Shown: positions 42,572 to 51,770 of the stretch, piece after piece | Layout: every line of letters begins with the position of its first letter | Numbering within the stretch: position 1 is the first letter of the stretch | From: Pseudomonadota bacterium | Lineage (GTDB): Bacteria > Pseudomonadota > Alphaproteobacteria > Rhodospirillales > Magnetospirillaceae | Direction: 5' to 3' | NCBI GenBank assembly: GCA_023458315.1 | Contig: JAEXAH010000016.1 | Span: forward strand, 32,844-96,843 | DNA: 64,000 nt | Made by a program: the position numbers and the translations under genes | The notes under the pieces: generated by a model | What the model was told of the DNA's origin: nothing | Databases searched by the model: none | Seen by the model: the letters and a program-made list of their open reading frames with translations, nothing else

Positions 42572-42618
42572 CCCCAAACCCCCTTTCATTTCTTTTGAAA
42601 AACAAAGGGGGTTCGGGG
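42572..42618 (-). terminator. Inverted repeat downstream of purD
   Basis: CCCCAAACCCCCTTT (42572-42586) and AAAGGGGGTTCGGGG (42604-42618) pair with one mismatch around a T/A-rich loop. It lies 40 bases after the purD stop on the same strand. Without a terminal T-run it may be a pause or stability element, or a weak terminator. Confidence 0.5.
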
Positions 42619-42657
42619 TTCACCCCGAGCAGGCGCGGGCGGCAGCCCGCATCACGC

Positions 42658-43938
42658 TTACGATTCGCGCGCCAACGCGCGCCAGGCGATATCGCGGCGG
42701 CAGAAGCCCTCGGGCCAGCGGATGCGGTCCACCGCCTGATAGGCGCGTTCGCGGGCTTCCTTGACGGTGGCGCCATGGGCGGTGACGCCCAGCACGCGGC
42801 CGCCGGTGGCGATCACTTCGCCGTCGGCGTTGCGGGCGGTTCCGGCATGCAGCACGGTGACGCCCTCGACGGCGTTGGCGTCGTCCAGGCCGCGGATGAC
42901 GGTATTTTTCTTATAGGAACCGGGATAGCCCTCGGCGGCCATCACCACCACCAGGGCGCAATCGTCGCGCCATTCCAGCTCGATCCCGGCCAGATTGCCC
43001 TCGGCCCCGGCCAGCAGCACCGGCAGCAAGTCCGACTTCAGCCGCGCCATCAGCACCTGACATTCCGGGTCGCCGAAGCGCACGTTGTATTCCAGCAGCT
43101 TCGGCCCCTGGCTGGTGATCATCAGCCCGGCGAACAGCACGCCGGTGAACGGCTTGCCGTCCTCGGCCATGGTGCGCACGGCGGGCAGCATGCAGCGTTC
43201 CAGCACCTCGGCCTGCAATTCCGGGGTCAGCACCGGCGCCGGGGAATAGGCGCCCATGCCGCCGGTATTGGGGCCGGTGTCGCCATCGCCCACCCGCTTG
43301 TGGTCCTGGGCGCCGACCAGCGGCAGCGCGGTCTTGCCGTCGCACAGGGCGAAGAAGCTGATTTCCTCGCCGTCCAGGAATTCCTCGATCACCAATTCGG
43401 ACCCGGCATCGCCGAACACCTTGTCGCCCATCATGTCATCGACGGCCTTCAAGGCTTCGTCCAGGGTCATGGCGACCACCACGCCCTTGCCCGCCGCCAG
43501 ACCGTCGGTTTTGACCACGATGGGGGCGCCCTTTTCACGGATGAACGCCTTGGCGCTGTCCATGTCGGTGAAGCGGCCATACCACGCGGTGGGGATGCCC
43601 GACTTCCACACCACGTCCTTCATGAAGCCCTTGGAGCCTTCCAGCGCGGCGGCGGCGGCCGAGGGGCCGAACACCTTGATGCCCGCCGCCTTCAGCTTGT
43701 CGGCCAGACCCAGCACCAGCGGCGCCTCGGGGCCGACCACCACCAGATCGGCGGCGTTGTCGCGGGCGAAGGCCACCAGCTTGTCCACGTCCTCGGCCCC
43801 GATGGCGACGCATTCCGCCACATCGGCGATGCCCGCATTGCCCGGCGCGCACCACAATTGCGTCAGCAGGGGCGATTGCTTGAGCTTCCAGCACAACGCA
43901 TGTTCGCGGCCGCCGCCGCCCACCACCAGCACCTTCAT
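42658..43938 (-). CDS. purD: Phosphoribosylamine-glycine ligase
   Basis: PurD catalyses the second step of purine synthesis, joining glycine to phosphoribosylamine with ATP. The 426-residue ATP-grasp protein has MKVLVVGGGGREHALCWKL, KGFMKDVVWKSGIPTA, VKTDGLAAGKGVVVA and the family signature RFGDPECQVLM. The ATG at 43936-43938 is the normal start; the longer ORF runs into the gap with the divergent xseA gene. Identification is firm. Confidence 0.97.
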   Translation of the reverse strand: MKVLVVGGGGREHALCWKLKQSPLLTQLWCAPGNAGIADVAECVAIGAEDVDKLVAFARDNAADLVVVGPEAPLVLGLADKLKAAGIKVFGPSAAAAALEGSKGFMKDVVWKSGIPTAWYGRFTDMDSAKAFIREKGAPIVVKTDGLAAGKGVVVAMTLDEALKAVDDMMGDKVFGDAGSELVIEEFLDGEEISFFALCDGKTALPLVGAQDHKRVGDGDTGPNTGGMGAYSPAPVLTPELQAEVLERCMLPAVRTMAEDGKPFTGVLFAGLMITSQGPKLLEYNVRFGDPECQVLMARLKSDLLPVLLAGAEGNLAGIELEWRDDCALVVVMAAEGYPGSYKKNTVIRGLDDANAVEGVTVLHAGTARNADGEVIATGGRVLGVTAHGATVKEARERAYQAVDRIRWPEGFCRRDIAWRALARES

Positions 43939-44030
43939 GGCGCGCACTCCGTCTTGGGAAAACCTTGCCGGGGGTTTTAACATGGCGGCGGGGGTTTGCA
44001 ATCATCGGCCCGTCGCGCCATGATCCGGCC

Positions 44031-45536
44031 ATGACCGATACCCCCGCCCGCCCCCCCAGCAACGTCCCCGAATACACCGTCTCGGAACTGTCCGGCAGCC
44101 TGAAGCGCACGGTCGAGGAAACCTTTTCCCACGTCCGCGTGCGCGGCGAGATTTCCGGGTTCAAGCGCCATTCCTCGGGCCATCTGTATTTCGCGCTGAA
44201 GGATGCGGACGCGGTGATGGACGCGGTGTGCTGGCGCGGACAGGCGGGACGGCTGGCCATGGCGCCCGAGGACGGCATGGAGGTGATCGCCACCGGCCGC
44301 CTGACCACCTATCCCGGCCGCTCGAAATACCAGATGGTGGTCGAGCGCATGGAACTGGCGGGCCAGGGCGCCCTGCTGAAGCTGCTGGAGGACCGCCGCC
44401 GCAAGCTGGCGGCCGAGGGGCTGTTCGATCCGGGCCGCAAGCGCCCCATCCCGTTCCTGCCGGACATCATCGGTGTCGTCACCTCGCCCACCGGCGCGGT
44501 GATCCGCGACATCCTGCACCGTCTGGCCGACCGTTTCCCGCGCCGGGTGCTGCTGTGGCCGGTGGCGGTGCAGGGCGACGGCGCCGCCGAGCAGGTGGCC
44601 GCCGCCATCCACGGCTTCAACCAATTGCCCAAGGATGGGCCGGTGCCGCGCCCCGACGTGCTGATCGTGGCGCGCGGCGGCGGCTCCATCGAGGATCTGT
44701 GGGCGTTCAACGAGGAAGTGGTGGTGCGCGCCGCCGCCGCCTCTGCCATTCCGCTGATCAGCGCCGTCGGCCACGAGACCGACACCACGCTGATCGATTT
44801 CGCCTCGGACCTGCGCGCCCCCACCCCCACCGCCGCCGCCGAAAAGGCGGTGCCGGTGCGCGCCGAGCTGCTGGCCCAGGTGGCCGATTGCGGCGGCCGC
44901 ATGGTGGGGTCCATGGCGCGGGGCCTCGAGGAACGGCGGCTGCGGGTCGAGCATCTGTCGCGCGCCTTGCCCAATCCCCGCCGGGTGATCGAGGATTGCA
45001 CCCTGCGCCTGGACGACCGCGTCGAACGCCTGCGGCTGGCTTTGCCCAATCTGCTGCACCGGCGCGGCGCCGATGTGGAGCGGCTGGCGGCGCGCCTCAA
45101 GCATCCGCGCGAATTGCTGACCGAGAAGGGCCACGCCCTGACCCAGCTTGCCACCCGCCTGGACCACGCCCTGAAAACGGCACTGGCGGCGGAAAAGGCC
45201 CGCATCGACAAGGCCGAGTTGAAGCTGGAGCAGGTGGGCAGCCGCCTGCGCCCGGCCCTGGACCGTGCCCTGGACGACCGCGCCCGCCGCCTGGATTCCC
45301 TGGGCGCCCTGCTGGAAAGCTTCAGCTACAAGAAGGTGCTGGAACGCGGCTATGCGGTGGTCCGCGATGGCACCGGCGCGGTGATGCGCGCCAGCGACGC
45401 CCAGACCGGCGCGGTATGGAGCATCGAATTCACCGACGGCAAGACCGAAGTCGCCGTCGGCCATTCCGTCGCGGCGCCCTCTCACGCGCCGAAAAAGCCG
45501 AAAAAGGACGACGGGCGCCAGGGCAGTCTGTTGTAA
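44031..45536 (+). CDS. xseA: Exodeoxyribonuclease VII large subunit
   Basis: XseA with XseB degrades single-stranded DNA. The 501-residue protein has an N-terminal OB fold (FSHVRVRGEISGFKRHSSGHLYFALKD), the catalytic domain with GVVTSPTGAVIRDILHRLADRFP, ARGGGSIEDLWAFNEE and SAVGHETDTTLIDFASDLRAPTPTAAAE, then long coiled coils and a C-terminal SYKKVLERGYAVVRD. XseB is not in the window. ATG at 44031 gives the normal N terminus. Confidence 0.96.
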   Translation: MTDTPARPPSNVPEYTVSELSGSLKRTVEETFSHVRVRGEISGFKRHSSGHLYFALKDADAVMDAVCWRGQAGRLAMAPEDGMEVIATGRLTTYPGRSKYQMVVERMELAGQGALLKLLEDRRRKLAAEGLFDPGRKRPIPFLPDIIGVVTSPTGAVIRDILHRLADRFPRRVLLWPVAVQGDGAAEQVAAAIHGFNQLPKDGPVPRPDVLIVARGGGSIEDLWAFNEEVVVRAAAASAIPLISAVGHETDTTLIDFASDLRAPTPTAAAEKAVPVRAELLAQVADCGGRMVGSMARGLEERRLRVEHLSRALPNPRRVIEDCTLRLDDRVERLRLALPNLLHRRGADVERLAARLKHPRELLTEKGHALTQLATRLDHALKTALAAEKARIDKAELKLEQVGSRLRPALDRALDDRARRLDSLGALLESFSYKKVLERGYAVVRDGTGAVMRASDAQTGAVWSIEFTDGKTEVAVGHSVAAPSHAPKKPKKDDGRQGSLL

Positions 45537-45550
45537 TTCCGCCCCCCAAA

Positions 45551-45589
45551 CGAAAACCCCCGCGTCCTGGCGGGGACGCGGGGGTTTCG
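45551..45589. terminator. Bidirectional terminator between xseA and hbd
   Basis: AAAACCCCCGCGTCC pairs with GGGACGCGGGGGTTT around a short TGGCG loop; A-run and T-run flank the stem. It lies in the gap between two convergent genes and can serve both. Confidence 0.85.
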
Positions 45590-45628
45590 GTTCGCCCTTC
45601 GGAGCCTCAGAGGAGAGGCCACTCCGAT

Positions 45629-46507
45629 TTAGCGGGTGGGAACGGGCTTTTCGCCGCTGTAATCGTAGAAGCCACGGCCGGTCTTGCGGCCCAGCCAACC
45701 GGCCTCGACATACTTCACCAGCAGCGGGCAGGGCCGGTACTTGGAATCGGCCAGACCGTCGTGCAGCACGTGCATGATGGCCAGACAGGTGTCCAGACCG
45801 ATGAAGTCGGCCAGTTCCAGCGGGCCCATGGGATGGTTGGCACCCAGGCGCATGGCGGTGTCGATGGCCTCGACCGAACCGACGCCTTCATACAGGGTAT
45901 AGACGGCCTCGTTGATCATCGGCAACAGGATGCGGTTGACGATGAAGGCCGGGAAGTCCTCGGACGACACCGGGCTCTTGCCCAGCTTCAGCACCATGTC
46001 GCGCACCAGCGAGAAGGTTTCCTCGGCGGTGGCGATGCCGCGGATCAGCTCGACCAACTGCATGACCGGCACCGGATTCATGAAGTGCATGCCCATGAAC
46101 TTCGAAGGGCGGTCGGTCGAGGCACCCAGGCGGGTGATGGAGATGGACGAGGTGTTCGAGGCGATGTACGCCTCGGGCTTCAGCACCGGGCACAGCAGGG
46201 CGAAGATCTTGCGCTTGACCGATTCATCCTCGGTCGCCGCCTCGATCACCAGATCGCTGTCGCCGAAATCGGCGTAGACGGTGGTGGTCTTGATGCGGCC
46301 CAGGGTGCCGGCCTTCTCGGCCTCGGTGATCTTGCCCTTCGAGAGCTGGCGGGCCAGGTTCTTCTCGATGGTGGCGATGCCCTTCTTCAGGGCGTCCTCG
46401 GAAACGTCCAGCAGGATCACGTCGAAGCCCGAAGCGGCACAGACGTGGGCGATACCGTTGCCCATCTGGCCTGCGCCGATGACACCGATTTTCTGGATAG
46501 CGGCCAT
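45629..46507 (-). CDS. hbd: 3-hydroxybutyryl-CoA dehydrogenase
   Basis: This enzyme oxidises 3-hydroxybutyryl-CoA to acetoacetyl-CoA, or the reverse, in butyrate and polyhydroxybutyrate metabolism. The 292-residue protein has NAD-binding IGVIGAGQMGNGIAHVCAASG, the catalytic His-Glu region FMGMHFMNPVPVMQLVELI, FIVNRILLPMINEAV and ANHPMGPLELADFIGLD. It follows etfB-etfA in the same direction after a 90-base gap with a strong hairpin, so it may be partly uncoupled from them. This clustering of hbd with etfAB is common. Confidence 0.96.
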   Translation of the reverse strand: MAAIQKIGVIGAGQMGNGIAHVCAASGFDVILLDVSEDALKKGIATIEKNLARQLSKGKITEAEKAGTLGRIKTTTVYADFGDSDLVIEAATEDESVKRKIFALLCPVLKPEAYIASNTSSISITRLGASTDRPSKFMGMHFMNPVPVMQLVELIRGIATAEETFSLVRDMVLKLGKSPVSSEDFPAFIVNRILLPMINEAVYTLYEGVGSVEAIDTAMRLGANHPMGPLELADFIGLDTCLAIMHVLHDGLADSKYRPCPLLVKYVEAGWLGRKTGRGFYDYSGEKPVPTR

Positions 46508-46554
46508 AAGTTGCTCCCTGAGCTTTGGTGTGGGCTGCGACGCGGAAATTGTCT

Positions 46555-46587
46555 CATGGGATGGCCGGACGATCCGGCCATCCCATG
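46555..46587 (-). promoter_or_regulatory. Perfect 15-bp hairpin between etfA and hbd
   Basis: CATGGGATGGCCGGA (46555-46569) and TCCGGCCATCCCATG (46573-46587) form an uninterrupted 15-base stem with a three-base loop. It lies 10 bases past the etfA stop. No T-run follows, so it may be an mRNA-stabilising or attenuating hairpin rather than a full terminator. Confidence 0.7.
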
Positions 46588-46597
46588 GGCGTCGGTC

Positions 46598-47533
46598 TTA
46601 CTTGTCCAGTTCGGCGGCCAGTTCCGGCAGCGCCTTGAACAGATCGGCCACCAGACCGTAATCGGCCACCTGGAAGATGGGGGCCTCTTCGTCCTTGTTG
46701 ATGGCGACGATGACCTTGGAGTCCTTCATGCCGGCCAGGTGCTGGATGGCACCCGAGATGCCGACCGCGACGTAAAGGTCGGGGGCGACGATCTTGCCGG
46801 TCTGGCCGACTTGCAGGTCGTTGGGGACGAAACCGGCATCGACGGCAGCGCGCGAGGCGCCGACGGCGGCGCCCAGCTTGTCGGCGACCTTTTCCAGCAG
46901 GTGGAAGTTTTCACCCGACTGCATGCCGCGGCCGCCCGAGATGATGACGCGCGCGGCGGTCAGTTCGGGACGTTCGGACTTGCTGAGCTGCTGGCCGACG
47001 AAGGACGACACGCCGGGATCGGCGGCGGCGTTCACCGCCTCGATGGCGGCCGAGCCACCATTCGCCGCCGCCGCCTCGAAGGCGGTGGTGCGGACGGTGA
47101 TGACCTTGACGGCATCCTTGGACTGCACGGTCGCCAGGGCGTTGCCGGCATAGATCGGGCGGACGAAGGTGTCGGCCGAGACCACGGCGGTGATGTCCGA
47201 GATCTGGGCGACGTCCAGCAGCGCGGCGACGCGCGGCAGGACGTTCTTGCCGGTGGAGGTGGCGGGGGCCAGCAATGCGGCATAGCCCTTGGCCAGATCG
47301 ACCAGCAGGGCCGACAGCGGCTCGGCCAGATGGTGGGCATAGGCCGGGGCATCGGCGGTCAGCACCTTGGCGACGCCGTCCACCTTGGCGGCGGCTTCGG
47401 CGACGGCGGCGATGCCGGAACCGGCGACCAGCACATGAACATCGCCACCCAACGCCTTGGCGGCGGTGACGGTGTTGAGGGTCGAGGCCTTCAGCGCGCC
47501 GGCCTCATGTTCGGCGAGGACGAGAACGGCCAT
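46598..47533 (-). CDS. etfA: Electron transfer flavoprotein alpha subunit
   Basis: EtfA holds the FAD of the ETF heterodimer, which takes electrons from acyl-CoA dehydrogenases to the quinone pool. The 311-residue protein begins MAVLVLAEHEAGALKASTLN. Its C-terminal FAD domain has GGRGMQSGENFHLLEKVADKLGAAVGASRAAVDAG and QVGQTGKIVAPDLYVAVGISGAIQHLAGMK, the ETF alpha signature. It starts one base after the etfB stop, so they form one operon. Confidence 0.97.
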   Translation of the reverse strand: MAVLVLAEHEAGALKASTLNTVTAAKALGGDVHVLVAGSGIAAVAEAAAKVDGVAKVLTADAPAYAHHLAEPLSALLVDLAKGYAALLAPATSTGKNVLPRVAALLDVAQISDITAVVSADTFVRPIYAGNALATVQSKDAVKVITVRTTAFEAAAANGGSAAIEAVNAAADPGVSSFVGQQLSKSERPELTAARVIISGGRGMQSGENFHLLEKVADKLGAAVGASRAAVDAGFVPNDLQVGQTGKIVAPDLYVAVGISGAIQHLAGMKDSKVIVAINKDEEAPIFQVADYGLVADLFKALPELAAELDK

Positions 47534-47534
47534 G

Positions 47535-48284
47535 TCAGATCACCTTCGCTTCGTTCTTCAGCTTGTCGACCAGGGCGGCGATGTCGGCCACCTTGATGCC
47601 GGCCTTGCGCTTCGGCGGCTCTTCCACCTTCAGCGTGACCAGACGCGGGGCGATGTCGACGCCCAGATCGGCCGGGGACACCGTCTCGATCGGCTTCTTC
47701 TTCGCCTTCATGATGTTGGGCAGCGACGCGTAGCGCGGCTCGTTCAGGCGCAAATCGGTGGTGACGATGGCCGGCAGCTTCAGCGACACGGTTTCCAGAC
47801 CGCCGTCCACTTCGCGCGTGACCTCGACCGAGCCGTCGGCCGGGACCACCTTGGACGCGAAGGTGCCCTGGGCCCAGCCCAGCAGCGCCGCCAGCATCTG
47901 GCCGGTCTGGTTGGAATCGTCGTCGATGGCCTGCTTGCCCAGGATCACCAGACCCGGCTGTTCCTTGTCGACCACCGACTTCAGCAGCTTGGCCACGGCC
48001 AGGGGCTGCACTTCGTCGTCGGTCTGCACCAGGACGCCGCGGTCGGCGCCCATGGCCAGGGCGGTGCGCAGGGTTTCCTGCGCGGCCGCCGGGCCGATGG
48101 ACACCACCACGATCTCGGTGGCCTTGCCCGCTTCCTTCAGGCGCACGGCCTCTTCCACGGCGATTTCGTCGAACGGGTTCATGCTGAACTTCACGTTCGC
48201 GGTCTCGACGCCGGAATTGTCGGCCTTGACCCGGATCTTGACGTTGTAGTCGATGACGCGCTTGACGGCGACCAGTACCTTCAT
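47535..48284 (-). CDS. etfB: Electron transfer flavoprotein beta subunit
   Basis: EtfB is the AMP-binding partner of EtfA, 249 residues. It starts MKVLVAVKRVIDYNVKIRVKAD, has FSMNPFDEIAVEEAVRLKE, LGKQAIDDDSNQTGQMLAALLGW, and VTTDLRLNEPRYASLPNIMKAKKKPIE, the beta-subunit signature. The ATG at 48282-48284 is clear from family alignment; the longer ORF upstream covers the promoter. It heads the etfB-etfA(-hbd) operon. Confidence 0.97.
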   Translation of the reverse strand: MKVLVAVKRVIDYNVKIRVKADNSGVETANVKFSMNPFDEIAVEEAVRLKEAGKATEIVVVSIGPAAAQETLRTALAMGADRGVLVQTDDEVQPLAVAKLLKSVVDKEQPGLVILGKQAIDDDSNQTGQMLAALLGWAQGTFASKVVPADGSVEVTREVDGGLETVSLKLPAIVTTDLRLNEPRYASLPNIMKAKKKPIETVSPADLGVDIAPRLVTLKVEEPPKRKAGIKVADIAALVDKLKNEAKVI

Positions 48285-48349
48285 GGTCCTCCTGATCCCT
48301 TCTTCAACGGCCCCGAGATTAAATCGGTATAGCCGGGCGGATTTAAGTA

Positions 48350-48362
48350 TTGCATTGCACAA
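48350..48362. promoter_or_regulatory. TTGCATTGCACAA palindrome upstream of etfB
   Basis: TTGCATTGCACAA sits 66 bases before the etfB start and is flanked by TA on both sides. It nearly matches the TTGCAnTGCAA type of site described for PhaR-like polyhydroxybutyrate regulators of alphaproteobacteria. Given that hbd and etf act in the same metabolism, it is a candidate operator. The link is inferred from the motif alone. Confidence 0.35.
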
Positions 48363-48433
48363 TATGCCGTGCGGCGGGGGTTGTCAACGACACCCCGTTT
48401 GACAAAAAACGGCAAAATGCTTGAGGAAAAATG

Positions 48434-49006
48434 TCATCGACTGGCGCCGGGAACCCACAGCACGTCGGCGCGGCCGCGTTGGTTGAGAAACCGCGCCATG
48501 ACGAAGAAATGATCGGACAGTCGATTGGCGTAGGCGATGGCCAGGGGATTGACGTTTTCCTCGGCGGCCAGGTGGGTGATCAGGCGCTCGGCGCGGCGGA
48601 TGACGGTGCGGGCCAGGTGCAGTTGCGCCGAGGCCGGGCTGCCGCCGGGCAGGATGAACGAGTTCAGCGGTTCCAGCGTCTCGTTCATGGAATCGATCTC
48701 GGTTTCCAGGCGGGCGACCTGTTCGGCCACGACGCGCAGGGCGGCGCCGGGCTGTTCGTCCTCGGCGGCGGGGGTGCACAGATCGGCGCCCAGGTCGAAC
48801 AGATCGTTCTGGATGCGGGCCAGCATGGCATCGGCTTCGGCATCGTCGGCGGTGGACAGGCGGGCGATGCCGATCACGGCGTTGGCTTCGTCCACGGTGC
48901 CATAGGCTTCGACGCGCAGGGCGTGCTTGGGCACGCGGGCGCCGTTGCCAAGCGATGTCTGTCCCTTGTCGCCGCTCTTGGTGTAGATGCGCGTCAGCCG
49001 GACCAT
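48434..49006 (-). CDS. Cob(I)yrinic acid a,c-diamide adenosyltransferase (PduO type)
   Basis: This enzyme transfers the adenosyl group from ATP to cob(I)alamin. The 190-residue trimeric-type protein has the ATP site RIYTKSGDKGQTSLGNG, AYGTVDEANAVIG, and the active-site stretch FILPGGSPASAQLHLARTVIRRAER, ending with FVMARFLNQRG, the PduO/MMAB signature. It lies upstream of etfBA in the same direction, 149 bases away, a common alphaproteobacterial grouping. Confidence 0.95.
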   Translation of the reverse strand: MVRLTRIYTKSGDKGQTSLGNGARVPKHALRVEAYGTVDEANAVIGIARLSTADDAEADAMLARIQNDLFDLGADLCTPAAEDEQPGAALRVVAEQVARLETEIDSMNETLEPLNSFILPGGSPASAQLHLARTVIRRAERLITHLAAEENVNPLAIAYANRLSDHFFVMARFLNQRGRADVLWVPGASR

Positions 49007-49156
49007 GGAAGTTCCTCGTGGTTGATTTTGGGTTATGGATTTCCGTTATGCCACAAACGGAATCGGAAAGGCGAGGCGTCGTGGCCCGCACCCTTTCCCT
49101 TCCCCTTCGCCGCAAACCCCCTATAATCGCCCCGGTTTTTCCCCGGACCGCGACGC

Positions 49157-50260
49157 ATGCGCCTTTCGCTGACCCTCAGCTTCTATATCGCCCGCCAGTT
49201 CGCCCTGGCCTTCGCCACCGTGCTGACGGTGATCCTGGGCGTCATCCTGCTGTTCGACGTGATCGAGCTGATCCGGCGCGCCGCCGGGCGTGTCGAGCTG
49301 GATTTCTGGCTGCTGCTGGGCATGGCGCTGCTGAAGCTGCCGCAGATGATGCACACCGTGCTGCCCTTCGCGGTGATGATCGGCGCCATGGTGTGTTTCT
49401 GGCGGCTGACCCGCACCCATGAACTGGTGGTGGTGCGTTCGGCGGGCATTTCGGCGTGGCAGTTCCTGGCGCCGGTGATCGCCGTGGTGGCGGCGGTGGG
49501 CATCTTCGAGATCACCGCCTTCAACCCGCTGGCGGCGTCCATGTATGCCCGCTACGACCGTTTGCAGAACGAGGCGCTGAGCGGCAAGGCCAACAATTTC
49601 GACCTGTCCGAAGTCGGTCTGTGGCTGCGCGAGGGCGACGAGGCCGAGCAGAAGGTGGTGCATGCCGAGGACGTGCGCCAGGACGGTCTGGCCCTGGACC
49701 TGCGCGAAGTCCACATCTTCTTCTATACCGGCGCCGACCATTTCACCCGGCGCCTGTACGCCCGCTCGGGCCGCATGGAGGGGACGCATTTCGACCTGAC
49801 CGACGTGTGGGCCATCGATCCCGGCAAACCGGCGACGCACAGCGCGGCGTTGCGCCTGCCCACCGAACTGACGCTGGAACGGGTGCAGGACAATTTCTCG
49901 TCGCCGGAAACCATGTCGTTCTGGCAGCTTCCGGCCTTCATCCGTTTCTTCGAGAAAGCCGGGTTCGCCGCCACCAAGCACCGCATGTACCTGCAATCGC
50001 TGCTGGCCTCGCCCGCGCTGTATTGCGCCATGGTGCTGGTGGCCGCCATGTTCTCGCTCAGGCCCAACATGCGCTCGGGCGGCCTGCTGATGCGGGTCGG
50101 CGGCGGCGTCGCCGCCGGATTCGCCATCTATTTCTTCTCCAAGGTGGTCTATGCCTTCGGCCTGTCCTCGACCCTGCCGCAAGCCCTGGCGGCGTGGAGC
50201 CCGGCCCTGGTGGCGGCGCTGATCGGGGTTACCGGCCTGCTGCACCTGGAAGACGGCTGA
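49157..50260 (+). CDS. lptG: LPS export permease LptG
   Basis: LptG with LptF and the LptB ATPase pulls lipopolysaccharide out of the inner membrane. The 367-residue protein has the N-terminal SFYIARQFALAFATVLTVIL helix, VLPFAVMIGAMVCFWRLTRTHELVVVRSAG (coupling helix), a periplasmic jellyroll from about 130 to 260, and three C-terminal helices with MFSLRPNMRSGGLLMRVGGG. The N terminus and DVIELIRRAA favour LptG over LptF. LptF is usually adjacent but is absent here; the next genes modify lipids instead. Confidence 0.9.
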   Translation: MRLSLTLSFYIARQFALAFATVLTVILGVILLFDVIELIRRAAGRVELDFWLLLGMALLKLPQMMHTVLPFAVMIGAMVCFWRLTRTHELVVVRSAGISAWQFLAPVIAVVAAVGIFEITAFNPLAASMYARYDRLQNEALSGKANNFDLSEVGLWLREGDEAEQKVVHAEDVRQDGLALDLREVHIFFYTGADHFTRRLYARSGRMEGTHFDLTDVWAIDPGKPATHSAALRLPTELTLERVQDNFSSPETMSFWQLPAFIRFFEKAGFAATKHRMYLQSLLASPALYCAMVLVAAMFSLRPNMRSGGLLMRVGGGVAAGFAIYFFSKVVYAFGLSSTLPQALAAWSPALVAALIGVTGLLHLEDG

Positions 50261-50298
50261 GGTTGGATTCCGGGCGCGGAAATGCTAATCCGTCACCT

Positions 50299-51768
50299 AT
50301 GTTCGCCATGCCCGAAACCGCCCCCGCCGACCGCCGCGCCCGTGCCCTCGCGCTGGCGTTGATCGCCTTCGTCACGCTGGCGCGCTGCGCGTTGCTGACG
50401 TTCGAGCCGCCCAACCTGTCCTTCGACGAGGCGCAGTACTGGGCGTGGGCGCAGACCATCCAACTGGGCTATTACTCCAAGCCGCCCATGGTCGCCTGGG
50501 CCATCGCCGCCACCACCGCGCTGTTCGGCGACGGCGAGGGCGCGGTCAAGCTGGGCTCGACCCTGGCCCAAGGCGCCGCCGCCGCCCTGCTGTTCCTGTT
50601 GGGCCGCGCGCTGTTCGGTGGCCGCCTGGGGGCGTGGTCGGGCGCCGCCTGGATCACCATGCCCGCCGTGTCGCTGTCGGCGGTGATGATCACCACCGAT
50701 CCCTTCCTGCTGGTGTTCTGGGCCGCCGCCCTGCTGGCGCTGGTCGAGGCGCCGCGCCGGGGCGCCGGGTTCAATCGCTGGTGGCTGGCGCTGGGCGTGG
50801 CCTTCGGCCTGGGCCTGCTGTCCAAATACGCCATGGCCTTCTTCCTGGGCTGTCTGGCGCTGTGGCTGCTGTGGGACCGCGCGGCGCGGCCGCTGCTGCG
50901 CATGCCGGGGCTGTGGCTGGGCCTGGGCCTGGGCGTGCTGATCTATCTGCCCAATCTGCTGTGGAACGCCGCCAACGGCTTCGTGTCCTACGCCCACACC
51001 AAGGACAACGCCAACCTTAGGGGCGATCTGTTCAACCCCGACAAGCTGGCGGAATTCGTCGTCGGCCAGTTCGGGGTGTTCGGCCCCATCCTGATGGTCG
51101 GCCTGCTGCTGGGCTTCGTCGCGGCGTTCCGGCGCGGCGCCGATTCGCGGCTGCGGCTGCTGGCGTCGTTCAGCCTGCCGGTGCTGGCGGTGATGACCAC
51201 CGAAAGCCTGCTGTCGCGGGCCAACGCCAACTGGACCGCCCCGGCCTTCGTGTCGGGCACCGTGCTGGCCTGCTGGGCGCTGGCGCGCTGGCGGCCGGTT
51301 CTGCTGAAGGCGTCGCTGGCGCTGCATGTGGTGATCATGGCGGGCATGTACCATCTGGACGACGCCCGCCGGGTGGTGGACTTCAAGTTCGACCCGCAAA
51401 AACGCATCAAGGGCTGGGATCAGGTGGGCGAGCAGGTGGCGGCGGTGCTGGCCGCCCATCCCGGCGCCCGGCTGCTGGCCGACGAGCGCAAGGTGCTGGC
51501 CACCCTGATCTATTACGTCCGCCCCCATCCGTTCGACGCGGTGAAGTGGAACCCGTCGGGCAAGGTGCGCGACCATTACGACCAGACCACCCGGCTGGAA
51601 CCCGGCCCCGGCACGCTGATCTACGTCACCGAGCAGCCCGACCTGCCCGGCGACATGAACGGCCGCTTCGCCCGGGCCGAACGGCTGGCCGACATCGTGG
51701 TGCCGCTGCATCACGATTACGCCCGCCGTCTGGCGGTGTGGCGGCTGTCCGGCTTCGCGGGGTACTGA
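50299..51768 (+). CDS. ArnT-like glycosyltransferase (GT39/GT83, PMT_2)
   Basis: This is an integral-membrane glycosyltransferase of 489 residues using a polyprenyl-phosphate sugar. The first loop has FEPPNLSFDEAQYWAWAQT, whose Asp-Glu corresponds to the catalytic acid of PMT/ArnT enzymes, and YYSKPPMVAWAIA. About ten hydrophobic helices follow, then a soluble C-terminal domain. ArnT proteins modify lipid A; the sugar and acceptor here are unknown. It lies between lptG and a PAP2 phosphatase, 38 and 2 bases away, so a lipid A role is a reasonable inference. Confidence 0.88.
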   Translation: MFAMPETAPADRRARALALALIAFVTLARCALLTFEPPNLSFDEAQYWAWAQTIQLGYYSKPPMVAWAIAATTALFGDGEGAVKLGSTLAQGAAAALLFLLGRALFGGRLGAWSGAAWITMPAVSLSAVMITTDPFLLVFWAAALLALVEAPRRGAGFNRWWLALGVAFGLGLLSKYAMAFFLGCLALWLLWDRAARPLLRMPGLWLGLGLGVLIYLPNLLWNAANGFVSYAHTKDNANLRGDLFNPDKLAEFVVGQFGVFGPILMVGLLLGFVAAFRRGADSRLRLLASFSLPVLAVMTTESLLSRANANWTAPAFVSGTVLACWALARWRPVLLKASLALHVVIMAGMYHLDDARRVVDFKFDPQKRIKGWDQVGEQVAAVLAAHPGARLLADERKVLATLIYYVRPHPFDAVKWNPSGKVRDHYDQTTRLEPGPGTLIYVTEQPDLPGDMNGRFARAERLADIVVPLHHDYARRLAVWRLSGFAGY

Positions 51769-51770
51769 GC

